DNA from: an uncultured Spirochaetales bacterium
Lineage (GTDB): Bacteria; Spirochaetota; Spirochaetia; Sphaerochaetales; Sphaerochaetaceae
Direction: 5' to 3'
NCBI GenBank assembly: GCA_945932505.1
Contig: CAMEQB010000006.1
Location: 1 to 34,830, forward strand
DNA length: 34,830 bases
Below the pieces are notes generated by a model. The model did not search any database. It had not been told where the DNA came from and saw only the letters and a list, made by a program, of their open reading frames with translations. Of this stretch, positions 26,747 through 34,830 are shown in pieces. The translations under genes and the position numbers were made by a program. Positions within the stretch are counted from its first letter, which is position 1; each line of letters starts with the position of its first letter.

Positions 26747-27886
26747 TTAGAGAACAACTATTTCACTTTGACGTACACAAGCGGCATCCTTGCTAAAGCT
26801 CCAAGGTCCGGTGCAACCTCTACCTGCTCTTTCACCTCTCATTGCCATAAAATAACCAAATAAAAGACAGATAGGTACAAATTGAGTCAAAGGCATAGTA
26901 TAAGCAAAACTTGTTGACGGTACTTGTATATATGTGGTATCTACTCCGAAATCATCTTTAGAACCATCTGTTATAACAAACATCGGTCTACCAAGTTGCT
27001 TTGCATAATTAATTGTCTCTTTACATCTTGATAAAGCAGGGTTCTTTGTATTGGCAATAAGAATCGTAGCTATCTCAGAAACATTTTTCATAAAGAAATT
27101 AAGATGTAACCACTCTTCCATGTTTGTATCTGTAGCAAAATCTCCTGTAGCTTCAAAAGCCTTCGCCTTGCCAAACCATGCTGTAGCGTAATCAAAGCCT
27201 GCACCAACAAAGTCAAAGTGATGCATATCCTTCCATTCTTTAGCAATAGAGAGAATATCAGAATCCATCTGAGGTAGCATTTCTTCCAGTTTATCAGCCT
27301 GAGCAAGAATATCTTTTCGATATGCTTTTGCTGTATCCATTGTATATCTACCTCTTACTTCACCTATTCTAATTGCAAGAAGTAGTAGAGCCATTAATGA
27401 TACCATATAACTTCTTGTACCTGGAGCTGAAGGATACTTTGGAATATCAAGCTTAAGAATTCTATCGCTATTCTGAGCGAGAATAGCCTGGTCATTTCCT
27501 GTTACGCCAAGAACAAATGCACCATACTTTCGCACTCTCATTAATGCTTCACCCATACGTGCTACTTTTCCAGAGTTACTTACTGCTATTACAAGTGGAT
27601 CATGTGGAGCCCCTCCAAGAAACTTCTTTTCATAGAATCTGGAAAGATCCAAAGCATTTAAGCATTCAGTCCTTTTTCCTGTAAGTGACTCGAATATTGG
27701 TTTCATAGCAAGGCATGCAGCATAAGAATCACCAAGGCCTACAAGAATAATGTGTTGAATATCAAAGATTTCTGGAGTAGTCAAAACTGTCCTTGTCTTA
27801 GGTTCTAGATCACTATACTGACTTCTCATTAATTCAGGTAAAGAAAATACCTGGTCTCTCATTGCATTAGAAAATTCATCGCTCAT
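26747..27886 (-). CDS. SIS-domain phosphosugar isomerase/deglycase-like protein (FrlB/AgaS/GlmS-type)
   Basis: IILVGLGDSYAACLAMKPIFESL...VIAVSNSGKVARMGEAL two-SIS arrangement. Confidence 0.8.
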   Translation of the reverse strand: MSDEFSNAMRDQVFSLPELMRSQYSDLEPKTRTVLTTPEIFDIQHIILVGLGDSYAACLAMKPIFESLTGKRTECLNALDLSRFYEKKFLGGAPHDPLVIAVSNSGKVARMGEALMRVRKYGAFVLGVTGNDQAILAQNSDRILKLDIPKYPSAPGTRSYMVSLMALLLLAIRIGEVRGRYTMDTAKAYRKDILAQADKLEEMLPQMDSDILSIAKEWKDMHHFDFVGAGFDYATAWFGKAKAFEATGDFATDTNMEEWLHLNFFMKNVSEIATILIANTKNPALSRCKETINYAKQLGRPMFVITDGSKDDFGVDTTYIQVPSTSFAYTMPLTQFVPICLLFGYFMAMRGERAGRGCTGPWSFSKDAACVRQSEIVVL

Positions 27887-28779
27887 ATTATTAAACCCTC
27901 TTTAAATTTGTTGCATCTATCAATCAAATATTCACCTAATTCTCTGCTATATCTAATGGCGGGAAGTACCAACTCATCAGGTAGTCTCATGGTGTGCCGA
28001 TGAGTTTCGAAGGTAAAATCTCCTTCATAATCAAGTTGGGCGATACTCTTCAACATATCATCCACATCTGATATTCCGTTGTAAGGAAGTACATGGTCAT
28101 AAACTTTGTCATAATAATCAGATATATGTGTGGCCTTTAATCTATCTCCAACAAGTTTTAAAGCATCTATCTGATTCTGTTTCATAATTGCACTATGTTC
28201 AAAGTCCCAGCATATTCCAACATTCTCTGAATCGATGGAATCAACTAAGTCAACGAGTTCTTCAGCAAAGGAACAATACCTTCTTTTTGGAGCTATATTC
28301 ATTTCCCACAGGTTTTCAATAGCTATACCTACATTATGTTTCCCTGCAAAATCAGAAAGTCGTCTGAAGTATTCTATTCCCTTCAGTTTTGATGATTTTT
28401 GTTGTGTAACACTATTCCAATCGGTTGCAGCATGAATGACAACCCATTTTACTCCTAGCATTTCAGAACCGATTATATCTCTTCTTATTTGCTCTTCACG
28501 CCATAAACTATCTTCGCTTTGTTCTTCGCAATAGTTATAGAAATGAGAGTGTGACTGAGAGAACTCAATGCCGTATTTATCTGCCTCATTTTTTATTTTC
28601 TCTACATATGATTTCCAGTCCTTACCCCACATTGGAGTTTCAAACATTGCACAGTCATGAAAATTCATATCAAGTACATCATAACCAGCTTCACTATATA
28701 TCTTTATCGTAGATGGTATATCTGCTTTAGTACCATCAGGTCGATTAAAATACATACAAGTGGAAGTAGATAATCTCAT
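27883..28779 (-). CDS. Sugar phosphate isomerase/epimerase-type TIM-barrel protein
   Basis: 298 aa; YDVLDMNFHD, FSQSHSHFYN, IAIENLWEMN, VGICWDFEHSA, KATHISDYYD. Confidence 0.82.
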   Translation of the reverse strand: MRLSTSTCMYFNRPDGTKADIPSTIKIYSEAGYDVLDMNFHDCAMFETPMWGKDWKSYVEKIKNEADKYGIEFSQSHSHFYNYCEEQSEDSLWREEQIRRDIIGSEMLGVKWVVIHAATDWNSVTQQKSSKLKGIEYFRRLSDFAGKHNVGIAIENLWEMNIAPKRRYCSFAEELVDLVDSIDSENVGICWDFEHSAIMKQNQIDALKLVGDRLKATHISDYYDKVYDHVLPYNGISDVDDMLKSIAQLDYEGDFTFETHRHTMRLPDELVLPAIRYSRELGEYLIDRCNKFKEGLII

Positions 28780-29582
28780 AGCTCTTTATCCTTTAAAACA
28801 AATAGTTCAACTGCTTCTTTTACCCCAGCAAAACATCTGTTTTTGCATATATAATCAGCTACAGCCTTAACATCGTCAGTACTGTTTGCAACAGCAACAC
28901 CGATACCTGCAGCCTGTATCAATTCCATATCATTTTGGTGATCCCCACAGAACATAACTTCATCCATTTTAATTCCTAGACTATCTGCAAGGACCTGAAC
29001 GCCACTAGCTTTTGTGGCACGACTGTCCACAATCTCAATGGATCTATCGACGTAACGAGTATAACAATATGTTGATGGAAGTTTTTTTGCATCTTCCTCT
29101 AATCTACTAACCCTGTCATCATAAACATCGGTAAATAGACTTAGTTTATCGATATTTGTTTTACCCCATTCTTCTTCAGTAAAAATATGCTGATCATGAT
29201 ACCTGTCAAAAGCTTCTCTTTGGGCTTTAAGGTAAGTAGTATCACGCCAATACCACTCCCGGCCTTCTATTGAGTAAACAATAGACATGCCGAGAGAGTC
29301 TGCTTTTTCAATAAATGGCCTTAGTGGTGACACTGGAATCTGTAATCTTCTAACTACTTTGTCCTTCAAAACAACTGTTGCTCCATTGGTTGCAACATAA
29401 GGTATTTCAAGATCTAAGGCGTTGACATACTTCTCAGCCAAAGATTCTGTTCTACCTGTTGCTAGAGAGAAATACACTCCTTTTTCTTTAAGTCTACTCT
29501 TTAAAAGGATAGCTTCTTTTGGAAGTACTTCATCTTTATCTATTAGAGTACAATCTATGTCACACACTACAAGCCTAATCAT
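28776..29582 (-). CDS. Cof-type HAD-superfamily hydrolase
   Basis: VVCDIDCTLIDKD, FSLATGRT, MFCGDHQNDMELIQAAGIGVAVANS. Confidence 0.88.
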   Translation of the reverse strand: MIRLVVCDIDCTLIDKDEVLPKEAILLKSRLKEKGVYFSLATGRTESLAEKYVNALDLEIPYVATNGATVVLKDKVVRRLQIPVSPLRPFIEKADSLGMSIVYSIEGREWYWRDTTYLKAQREAFDRYHDQHIFTEEEWGKTNIDKLSLFTDVYDDRVSRLEEDAKKLPSTYCYTRYVDRSIEIVDSRATKASGVQVLADSLGIKMDEVMFCGDHQNDMELIQAAGIGVAVANSTDDVKAVADYICKNRCFAGVKEAVELFVLKDKEL

Positions 29583-29593
29583 TATTACCTCTT

Positions 29594-30946
29594 TTAGTTG
29601 TTTGCCTTATGATAAGCAGCAAGCTTTTCATTACATTCATTGACAATACCATCATGGCACTGATCAAGAGTTTCTCTTCCTTCTGCAAAAGCAACCATGT
29701 GGTTCTTGATGATTGAGTCAATTTCCCAGTTGATGATATCGAAAGGTTCCTGAACATTTGGATTTGAAGCATGGATAGCATCAACAGCTACCTTGTATGC
29801 AGGGTTTTTACTGAACCATTCATCGATACCAGGCTGCTCATAAACTTTCTTATTTACTGGGATATATCCTGTATCTTTATGGAACTGGAACTGAACTTCA
29901 GGAGATACCATGTACTGTACAAACTCCCAAGTTGCTGCGACCTGCTCATCATCCTTATCTGGATTAAACATAACGACACATGATCCACCAACTGCAACAC
30001 CACCCTTATCATCAGCATTTACCTTTGGGTTTGGAGCAACGTTCCACTTGAAATTATCGCCAACAAGAGCCTTGATCTTTCCGATTCTAGCAGATGACAT
30101 GTTGACCATTGCATGAATACCAAGAGCAAACTCTTCGTTGATATCATCTTCTGTTGGCTTATATCCACCACTCTTAATGACTTTTTCCCACTCTGTAAGG
30201 AAGTTTCTGAGAGTACCATCTTCGCCGAAAGTAACCTTTGTCATAGGTGCAAGTCTTCCACCTTCATTGTCACCAAAGAAGTTATAATCGCCCTGTGAAC
30301 CGATATAGTTAGCCATCTGATATCTTCTGATAGCAACATTGAGTCCATATCTTTCCACTTCACCCTTTTCATTGACAATCTTAAGCTTTTCGCAGTCTTC
30401 AGCAAGTTCAGCAATAGTTGAAGGAGGGTTATCGATACCAGCTTCCTTTAACATATCTTCATTGTAGTAAAGAAGAAGAGCTGAGCAAGATACTGGCATA
30501 CCTATCTGTTCTCCAGCATAATTATAGCTTCTAAGCATATTAGGCTCGATGTCGTTAATATCAAGTGTAGTATTAGAAGCACCGAGCATTTCTTCAACTG
30601 TTACAAGTTGTTCATATGTATATGCAGAGGGAATACCAGCTCCAGCAATCTGTGCACAATCCGGGAAGTTTTTAAAATCATTTGCCTGAGCAAGAGTCTT
30701 AAGCTTTTCGCTGTTGTCGTTACCCTGGAATACAGCTTTGACAACGATGCCCTTCTCTTTTCCGATTGTTTCATTGAAAGAAGTTGCAATCTTTTCAATG
30801 GCAGTGGCATTTACACCACTCATAGTATGCCAGAACTCAACAGTACGGACATTAGCACTTGCTTCAGGTTTTGCTTCAGAAGCACCACCGGCAAAGAGCA
30901 TTGCTGCCAACATTGCCATCAATACGATAACAAGAGTTTTTTTCAT
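29594..30946 (-). CDS. ABC transporter extracellular solute-binding protein, UgpB-like family (start at MKKTLV after GGAGG)
   Basis: Signal peptide; VRTVEFWHTMSG...IEKIATSFNE; DEQVAATWEFVQYMVSPEVQFQFHKDTGYIPVNKKVYE. Confidence 0.87.
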   Translation of the reverse strand: MKKTLVIVLMAMLAAMLFAGGASEAKPEASANVRTVEFWHTMSGVNATAIEKIATSFNETIGKEKGIVVKAVFQGNDNSEKLKTLAQANDFKNFPDCAQIAGAGIPSAYTYEQLVTVEEMLGASNTTLDINDIEPNMLRSYNYAGEQIGMPVSCSALLLYYNEDMLKEAGIDNPPSTIAELAEDCEKLKIVNEKGEVERYGLNVAIRRYQMANYIGSQGDYNFFGDNEGGRLAPMTKVTFGEDGTLRNFLTEWEKVIKSGGYKPTEDDINEEFALGIHAMVNMSSARIGKIKALVGDNFKWNVAPNPKVNADDKGGVAVGGSCVVMFNPDKDDEQVAATWEFVQYMVSPEVQFQFHKDTGYIPVNKKVYEQPGIDEWFSKNPAYKVAVDAIHASNPNVQEPFDIINWEIDSIIKNHMVAFAEGRETLDQCHDGIVNECNEKLAAYHKANN

Positions 30947-30981
30947 TTTTTCCTCCAAAAAGAAAGATACATATATAGTTA

Positions 30982-31830
30982 TCAGCCCTTGACTGATCCA
31001 CCCATGATTCCACCCACAATTCTCTTCTGGAAAATGATAAATACCAAAAGTGTGGGTAAAAGAACTAATATCGATGCCGCCATAACAGGTCCATAAACAA
31101 CACCATCCGGGAAGTTGAGCATTGTTACACCAACCTGAACAGTTCTCATTAGATTTTCATTTGTAACCAACATCGGCCAAAGATACTGGTTCCATACACT
31201 GATAAATGATGAAATAAATACTGTTGTGATTACTGGTGTGGATAATGGCATGAGAATCTGTAAGAAGAATCTTAAGTTTGAGCATCCATCGATTACAGCA
31301 GCTTCCTTAAGGGTCAAAGAGAATGTAAGGAAGTATTGCCTCATTAAGAAGATATTTGTGGCATTACAGAAGAAAATAATCATCATACCCAGGTATGTGT
31401 TTATTAGTCCAAGCTTAGCTACTGTCTGATAGTTAGAGACAAGAACTACATCACCAGGAATCATCATTGTTCCCATAATAAGCATAAAGATGAAGTTTCT
31501 ACCTTTGAACTTATAGAAAGAGAGGGCATATGCAGCCATAGATGAAATGATTACCCTCATAATTGATGATGTCAAAGCCATAATCAAAGAGTTAATCATG
31601 AACCTTCCTAAAGTTGTGGATGTAATTGCCATTTTATAGTTATCAAGAATCCACTTTTTAGGAATAAAAGTCGGCGGTCTCTTTAATATCTGATTTGCAG
31701 GCATAAAAGAAATCAATAGAGCATAAATAATCGGAGCTATGATTACCAGACCAAGAAGGATAGCTAATGTCTGATGCACCAATGAAATAGTTGTTCTTCT
31801 ACTAATTCTTTTGTTTTGAATCTGTTTCAA
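30982..31830 (-). CDS. ABC sugar-type transporter permease (UgpE/MalG-type)
   Basis: Multiple TM helices; EAA loop EAAVIDGCSNLRFFLQILMPLSTP. Confidence 0.88.
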   Translation of the reverse strand: MKQIQNKRISRRTTISLVHQTLAILLGLVIIAPIIYALLISFMPANQILKRPPTFIPKKWILDNYKMAITSTTLGRFMINSLIMALTSSIMRVIISSMAAYALSFYKFKGRNFIFMLIMGTMMIPGDVVLVSNYQTVAKLGLINTYLGMMIIFFCNATNIFLMRQYFLTFSLTLKEAAVIDGCSNLRFFLQILMPLSTPVITTVFISSFISVWNQYLWPMLVTNENLMRTVQVGVTMLNFPDGVVYGPVMAASILVLLPTLLVFIIFQKRIVGGIMGGSVKG

Positions 31831-32717
31831 TTGTAGTACACTCCCTTTTTCTCAAATCTGAAGCTGATAAGCATCAAGATAAAGGTGATTGCGAAAGCGA
31901 TAATTGCAGTAGCATATCCATCGTTGTAGTTTAGATTGTTTACTGCCTGCTTATACATGTAGCTGATCATGGTATCAACATTCGCAGTTGTTGCTATAGC
32001 TCCGCTATTAGTGAATATCAAAGCAAGTGATGACATCATCATATCTTTTGCCATTGATGTAATGACCAAGAAGAAGAGTGTTGGAGAAATCAGAGGCATG
32101 ATAATAGATACTGTCTTCCTAAAAATCTTTGCTCCGTCTATTGATGCAGACTCAAGTATAGAGCCATCTATTCCTCGTATTGCTGCAAGTAAGAAAAGGA
32201 AGTTATATCCTATATTCATCCAAGTGGAAATGATTGATATCGCAATCATCGCCCACTTGTCGTTATTAAGCCAGTTTATCTTTGTCCCAAGAATATAGTT
32301 CAAGGCTCCGATTGTAGGATTATATGCAAGTTTGAATATCATCGCTGCAACACTCATACTCATAGCCATAGTAAGAGCGAACATCGTTTCATAAACCCTT
32401 GAACTTCTAGTTGGTTTATTTGCAATAAGCGCAAGAATCAGAGCAATAAGAATACTTACTGGAGCACATAATATTGTATATATAAATGTATTCTTGCAGA
32501 CTCTATGGAAATTACTGTCCTTTAATACCCTTATGAAGTTTTCCAGTCCTACAAAATGCTTGAAGTTACCCATACTATCAACAAGAAAAAAGCTCCCGAT
32601 GAATGTCTTGATAAATGGATAATATGTAAATACCAAGAAGAATATGATTGCAGGGAGCAGATATAATAATGGCTCCACATACTTCATTACTTTTCTTTTT
32701 CTTAATTGATTAGCCAT
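31827..32717 (-). CDS. ABC sugar-type transporter permease (UgpA/MalF-type; start at 32717 or 32726)
   Basis: Multiple TM helices; EAA loop ESASIDGAKIFRKTVSIIMPLISP. Confidence 0.88.
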   Translation of the reverse strand: MANQLRKRKVMKYVEPLLYLLPAIIFFLVFTYYPFIKTFIGSFFLVDSMGNFKHFVGLENFIRVLKDSNFHRVCKNTFIYTILCAPVSILIALILALIANKPTRSSRVYETMFALTMAMSMSVAAMIFKLAYNPTIGALNYILGTKINWLNNDKWAMIAISIISTWMNIGYNFLFLLAAIRGIDGSILESASIDGAKIFRKTVSIIMPLISPTLFFLVITSMAKDMMMSSLALIFTNSGAIATTANVDTMISYMYKQAVNNLNYNDGYATAIIAFAITFILMLISFRFEKKGVYYN

Positions 32718-32736
32718 GGATTTCACCCCTTTACAC

Positions 32737-33762
32737 TTATTCTGCTATTTCCCATGTTTTTGCTATTTCAATACAGTCTTCTGCATACTGTGGCATATTG
32801 ACTTTGTTGACCCTTTCGATAGTTTCAATCCATTCTTTTGGCACCGTTTCAATGGAACTATAAGCACCGGCTATAGCTCCAGCCATTGCGGCGTTAGTAT
32901 CGCAGTCGCCACCAAGATTTACACATAGTTCGTTTACTTCTTTTACATTACCTTTTCCAAGTGCAAACAAAGCCAAGGCAATAGGAATAGAGTCTGCAGC
33001 TAGATCACCTCCACCAAAGTAATCGTATAGCTCAGATAGTCCTTCTCTTGGATTATCAAAATATGGTTTAATAATTTCATAAGCCCATAGTATTTTCTTA
33101 GAAACTTTCGGCGATGCTATTTCATGGCCATACTGGGATCCTTCATCGGCGGCCTTTGCTGATTCCTTGATTATAGTTTCTATATCTTCTTCCCCTCTTA
33201 TAGAGAGAGCTACAGCCCAGGCAATAGCAGAGGCGCAGGCAACACAAACTGTTGTGTTATGAGTAGGAATACATGTCTGATAAACATCTTTTACACACTC
33301 TTCCATTGAGCTGTTTCCAATAAGTCCGTGTATAATTCCTATTGGACTTATTCTCATAGCTGAACCATTTGTATTTCCATAAATACCGCTTTCTTCAATC
33401 GGAGCTCCATTCTGAATAGCTTTCAAGGCTTTTTCAGTGCTAGGTCCTAATGGAGATTTATATTTATTTTCTACACGCTTAGCCCACTTCAATATTTCAT
33501 TTACTACTTCATAAGGATTTACTTTGTGAGTTGACTTAAAAGATTTGATAAGTGCAAGAGCTTGTTCTGTATCATCAGTATACTCTCCAGCATTAAGACC
33601 ATCATGGAAGATATGTCCTTTCTCTGGTGGATAGAATGTATTAATCCATCCCCATACTCTTTTAATATGTTCAGGAGTCAAAAAAGATGAAGGGACACCA
33701 AGAGCATCACCAGTAGCCATACCATATAAGCTGCCAAGCACTTTGTCATATTTTGTTCTCAT
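32737..33762 (-). CDS. ADP-ribosylglycohydrolase (DraG) family protein
   Basis: GSLYGMATGDALGVPSSF, GEYTDDTEQALAL, NGSAMRISPIG, LGGDCDTNAAMAGAIAGAY. Confidence 0.92.
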   Translation of the reverse strand: MRTKYDKVLGSLYGMATGDALGVPSSFLTPEHIKRVWGWINTFYPPEKGHIFHDGLNAGEYTDDTEQALALIKSFKSTHKVNPYEVVNEILKWAKRVENKYKSPLGPSTEKALKAIQNGAPIEESGIYGNTNGSAMRISPIGIIHGLIGNSSMEECVKDVYQTCIPTHNTTVCVACASAIAWAVALSIRGEEDIETIIKESAKAADEGSQYGHEIASPKVSKKILWAYEIIKPYFDNPREGLSELYDYFGGGDLAADSIPIALALFALGKGNVKEVNELCVNLGGDCDTNAAMAGAIAGAYSSIETVPKEWIETIERVNKVNMPQYAEDCIEIAKTWEIAE

Positions 33763-33781
33763 ATACTTCTCCTTATTTTAA

Positions 33782-33810
33782 CTTATATTAACATTAACAC
33801 AAGTATACAA
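33782..33810 (-). promoter_or_regulatory. Promoter of the accessory operon with overlapping operator-like motif
   Basis: Minus strand TTGTAT - 17 bp - TATAAG; the -35 lies inside CAAGTATACAA (33800-33810). Confidence 0.6.
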
Positions 33811-33851
33811 AAGTACAAGTACTAAATATGATAATTTTCGGTAAAGTTATC

Positions 33852-33879
33852 GTAAAAAAAAGAGCAACCTTAGTTGCCC
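33852..33879 (-). terminator. Intrinsic terminator of gntR overlapping its stop codon
   Basis: Minus strand GGGCAAC-TAAG-GTTGCTC followed by TTTTTTTT; loop contains the TAA stop. Confidence 0.8.
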
Positions 33880-34637
33880 ATGATATATCCTTTGTCTGTT
33901 GATTTAAAATGAAGATGAAATCGTACAAAATCCCCCAACCAACTGGTTTCTGAATATTCAATTACACGAGAGTTTTCTAAGCTAGATCTACCTTTTACAA
34001 GAAGGAGTGGAACATCCATTGTACATTTAAGTAAGACACTATCAGATTGACTACATCTTACCACTTCAACATAGTCATCAACTGTAGAAGGAATAATTCC
34101 AAAGTTTTCTCTTAAGGTATCAGTGATAGAACAATTAACAAGACCTTTTTCCACCATATCTGGTACAAGATCTCCTGGTAACCAGGACCTTCCGATTGCA
34201 ATGGGCTTTTCACCTATAAAGAATAGTCTTTTAAGATAAATTACTCCATCATTATCATCCTTCATATTAAGCTGGGATTTTATCTCAGGGTAAGCAGGTG
34301 AAACATATTTTAAATCTATTAATTTAGCACTTATTCCTTCATCACTATTTTTGACACCATCACCACTGACCATTTTATAATTTAAGTTATATACAAATGG
34401 TTTTGGGCTAATACCAGTAATAAAGGCTCCTTTTCCTCTATGTCTTTTGATCAAGTTATCTTTTTCAAGTTCAGCCAAAGCTTGTCTAAGGGTGACACGG
34501 CTAACCTTATACTCATCTATCAATGACGATTCGGATGGCATTTGTTCTCCAATCTGCCACTCGCCTCTACTTATTCTACTAATTAAATCCTGTTGTATCT
34601 GATAATATACAGGAACAGGAGAATCTCTATCTATCAT
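33870..34637 (-). CDS. GntR-family (HutC/FadR-like, UTRA domain) transcriptional regulator
   Basis: PVYYQIQQDLISRISRGEWQIGEQMPSESSLIDEYKVSRVTLRQALAELEKDNLIKRHRGKGAFI wHTH; C-terminal UTRA-like ligand domain. Confidence 0.93.
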   Translation of the reverse strand: MIDRDSPVPVYYQIQQDLISRISRGEWQIGEQMPSESSLIDEYKVSRVTLRQALAELEKDNLIKRHRGKGAFITGISPKPFVYNLNYKMVSGDGVKNSDEGISAKLIDLKYVSPAYPEIKSQLNMKDDNDGVIYLKRLFFIGEKPIAIGRSWLPGDLVPDMVEKGLVNCSITDTLRENFGIIPSTVDDYVEVVRCSQSDSVLLKCTMDVPLLLVKGRSSLENSRVIEYSETSWLGDFVRFHLHFKSTDKGYIMGN

Positions 34638-34679
34638 AAGAATAGAATAGGATAGGAAAAAAGCATCGTCAACGTAAAA

Positions 34680-34714
34680 CTTGTATACTTGATTTATGTT
34701 ATAGACAAATTGTC
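34680..34714. promoter_or_regulatory. Second operator-like site upstream of gntR
   Basis: CTTGTATACTTG (34680-34691), reverse complement of the 33800 motif; adjacent dyad GACAAATTGTC (34704-34714). Confidence 0.5.
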
Positions 34715-34795
34715 GTTTAATTCATATTTTCTATTGTTGCATTAAACATCGTATCATTTATTCACCTATCTTGTATTTTGTAGTAATGTAATTCC

Positions 34796-34830
34796 ATGAT
34801 AAAAATTGATTATAAAGATGCTGATAATCT
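34796..34830 (+). CDS. Possible 5' end of a divergent gene running off the window
   Basis: ATG then MIKIDYKDADN open to the window edge; no clear SD. Confidence 0.3.
   Translation, partial: MIKIDYKDADN

Noticed and set aside
1-34830. tRNA, rRNA, transposase or prophage genes
   Set aside because: No tRNA-like cloverleaf boxes, rRNA segments, transposase motifs or phage structural genes were recognised on either strand.

Overview
The window has AT-rich bacterial DNA with a spirochaete-like gene repertoire; lineage is inferred from gene content only. It splits into three parts. (1) About 1-19.2 kb is a dense housekeeping block: rbfA, truB, ribF, rpsO, pnp, dut, lptF/lptG-like, tgt, a very long greA on the minus strand, rpe, dtd, recA, scpA, scpB, an RsuA/RluB-type pseudouridine synthase, cmk, rpsA, a TPR protein and a lipoprotein. 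A minus-strand ferredoxin-reductase-like / phytoene-dehydrogenase-like pair follows. (2) About 22.7-24.2 kb is a gene graveyard. It holds a set of short degenerate repeats in both orientations, with a terminator-like hairpin, faintly resembling a decayed tracrRNA/CRISPR locus without cas genes. Next to it is a broken Panacea-type toxin-antitoxin pair. (3) About 24.2-34.6 kb is a long, tightly packed minus-strand accessory operon under a GntR/HutC-type regulator. It encodes an ADP-ribosylglycohydrolase, two sugar ABC permeases, a solute-binding protein, a Cof-type HAD phosphatase, a FrlC-like TIM-barrel epimerase/isomerase, a FrlB/AgaS-like SIS protein, a YjbQ/UPF0047 protein, a nucleoside hydrolase and a protein with two nucleoside-deoxyribosyltransferase domains. 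No sugar kinase or ABC ATPase is encoded in it. This operon is the best candidate for an undescribed system: I propose uptake and dismantling of a ribosylated (ADP-ribosyl, ribosyl-amine or nucleoside-like) substrate. Other signals: two promoters placed so that rpe and scpA mRNAs should be leaderless, a structured greA leader, a RibF lacking a recognisable riboflavin-kinase motif, and a shared operator-like motif at both gntR-flanking promoters. All family assignments come from reading motifs; no searches were run.
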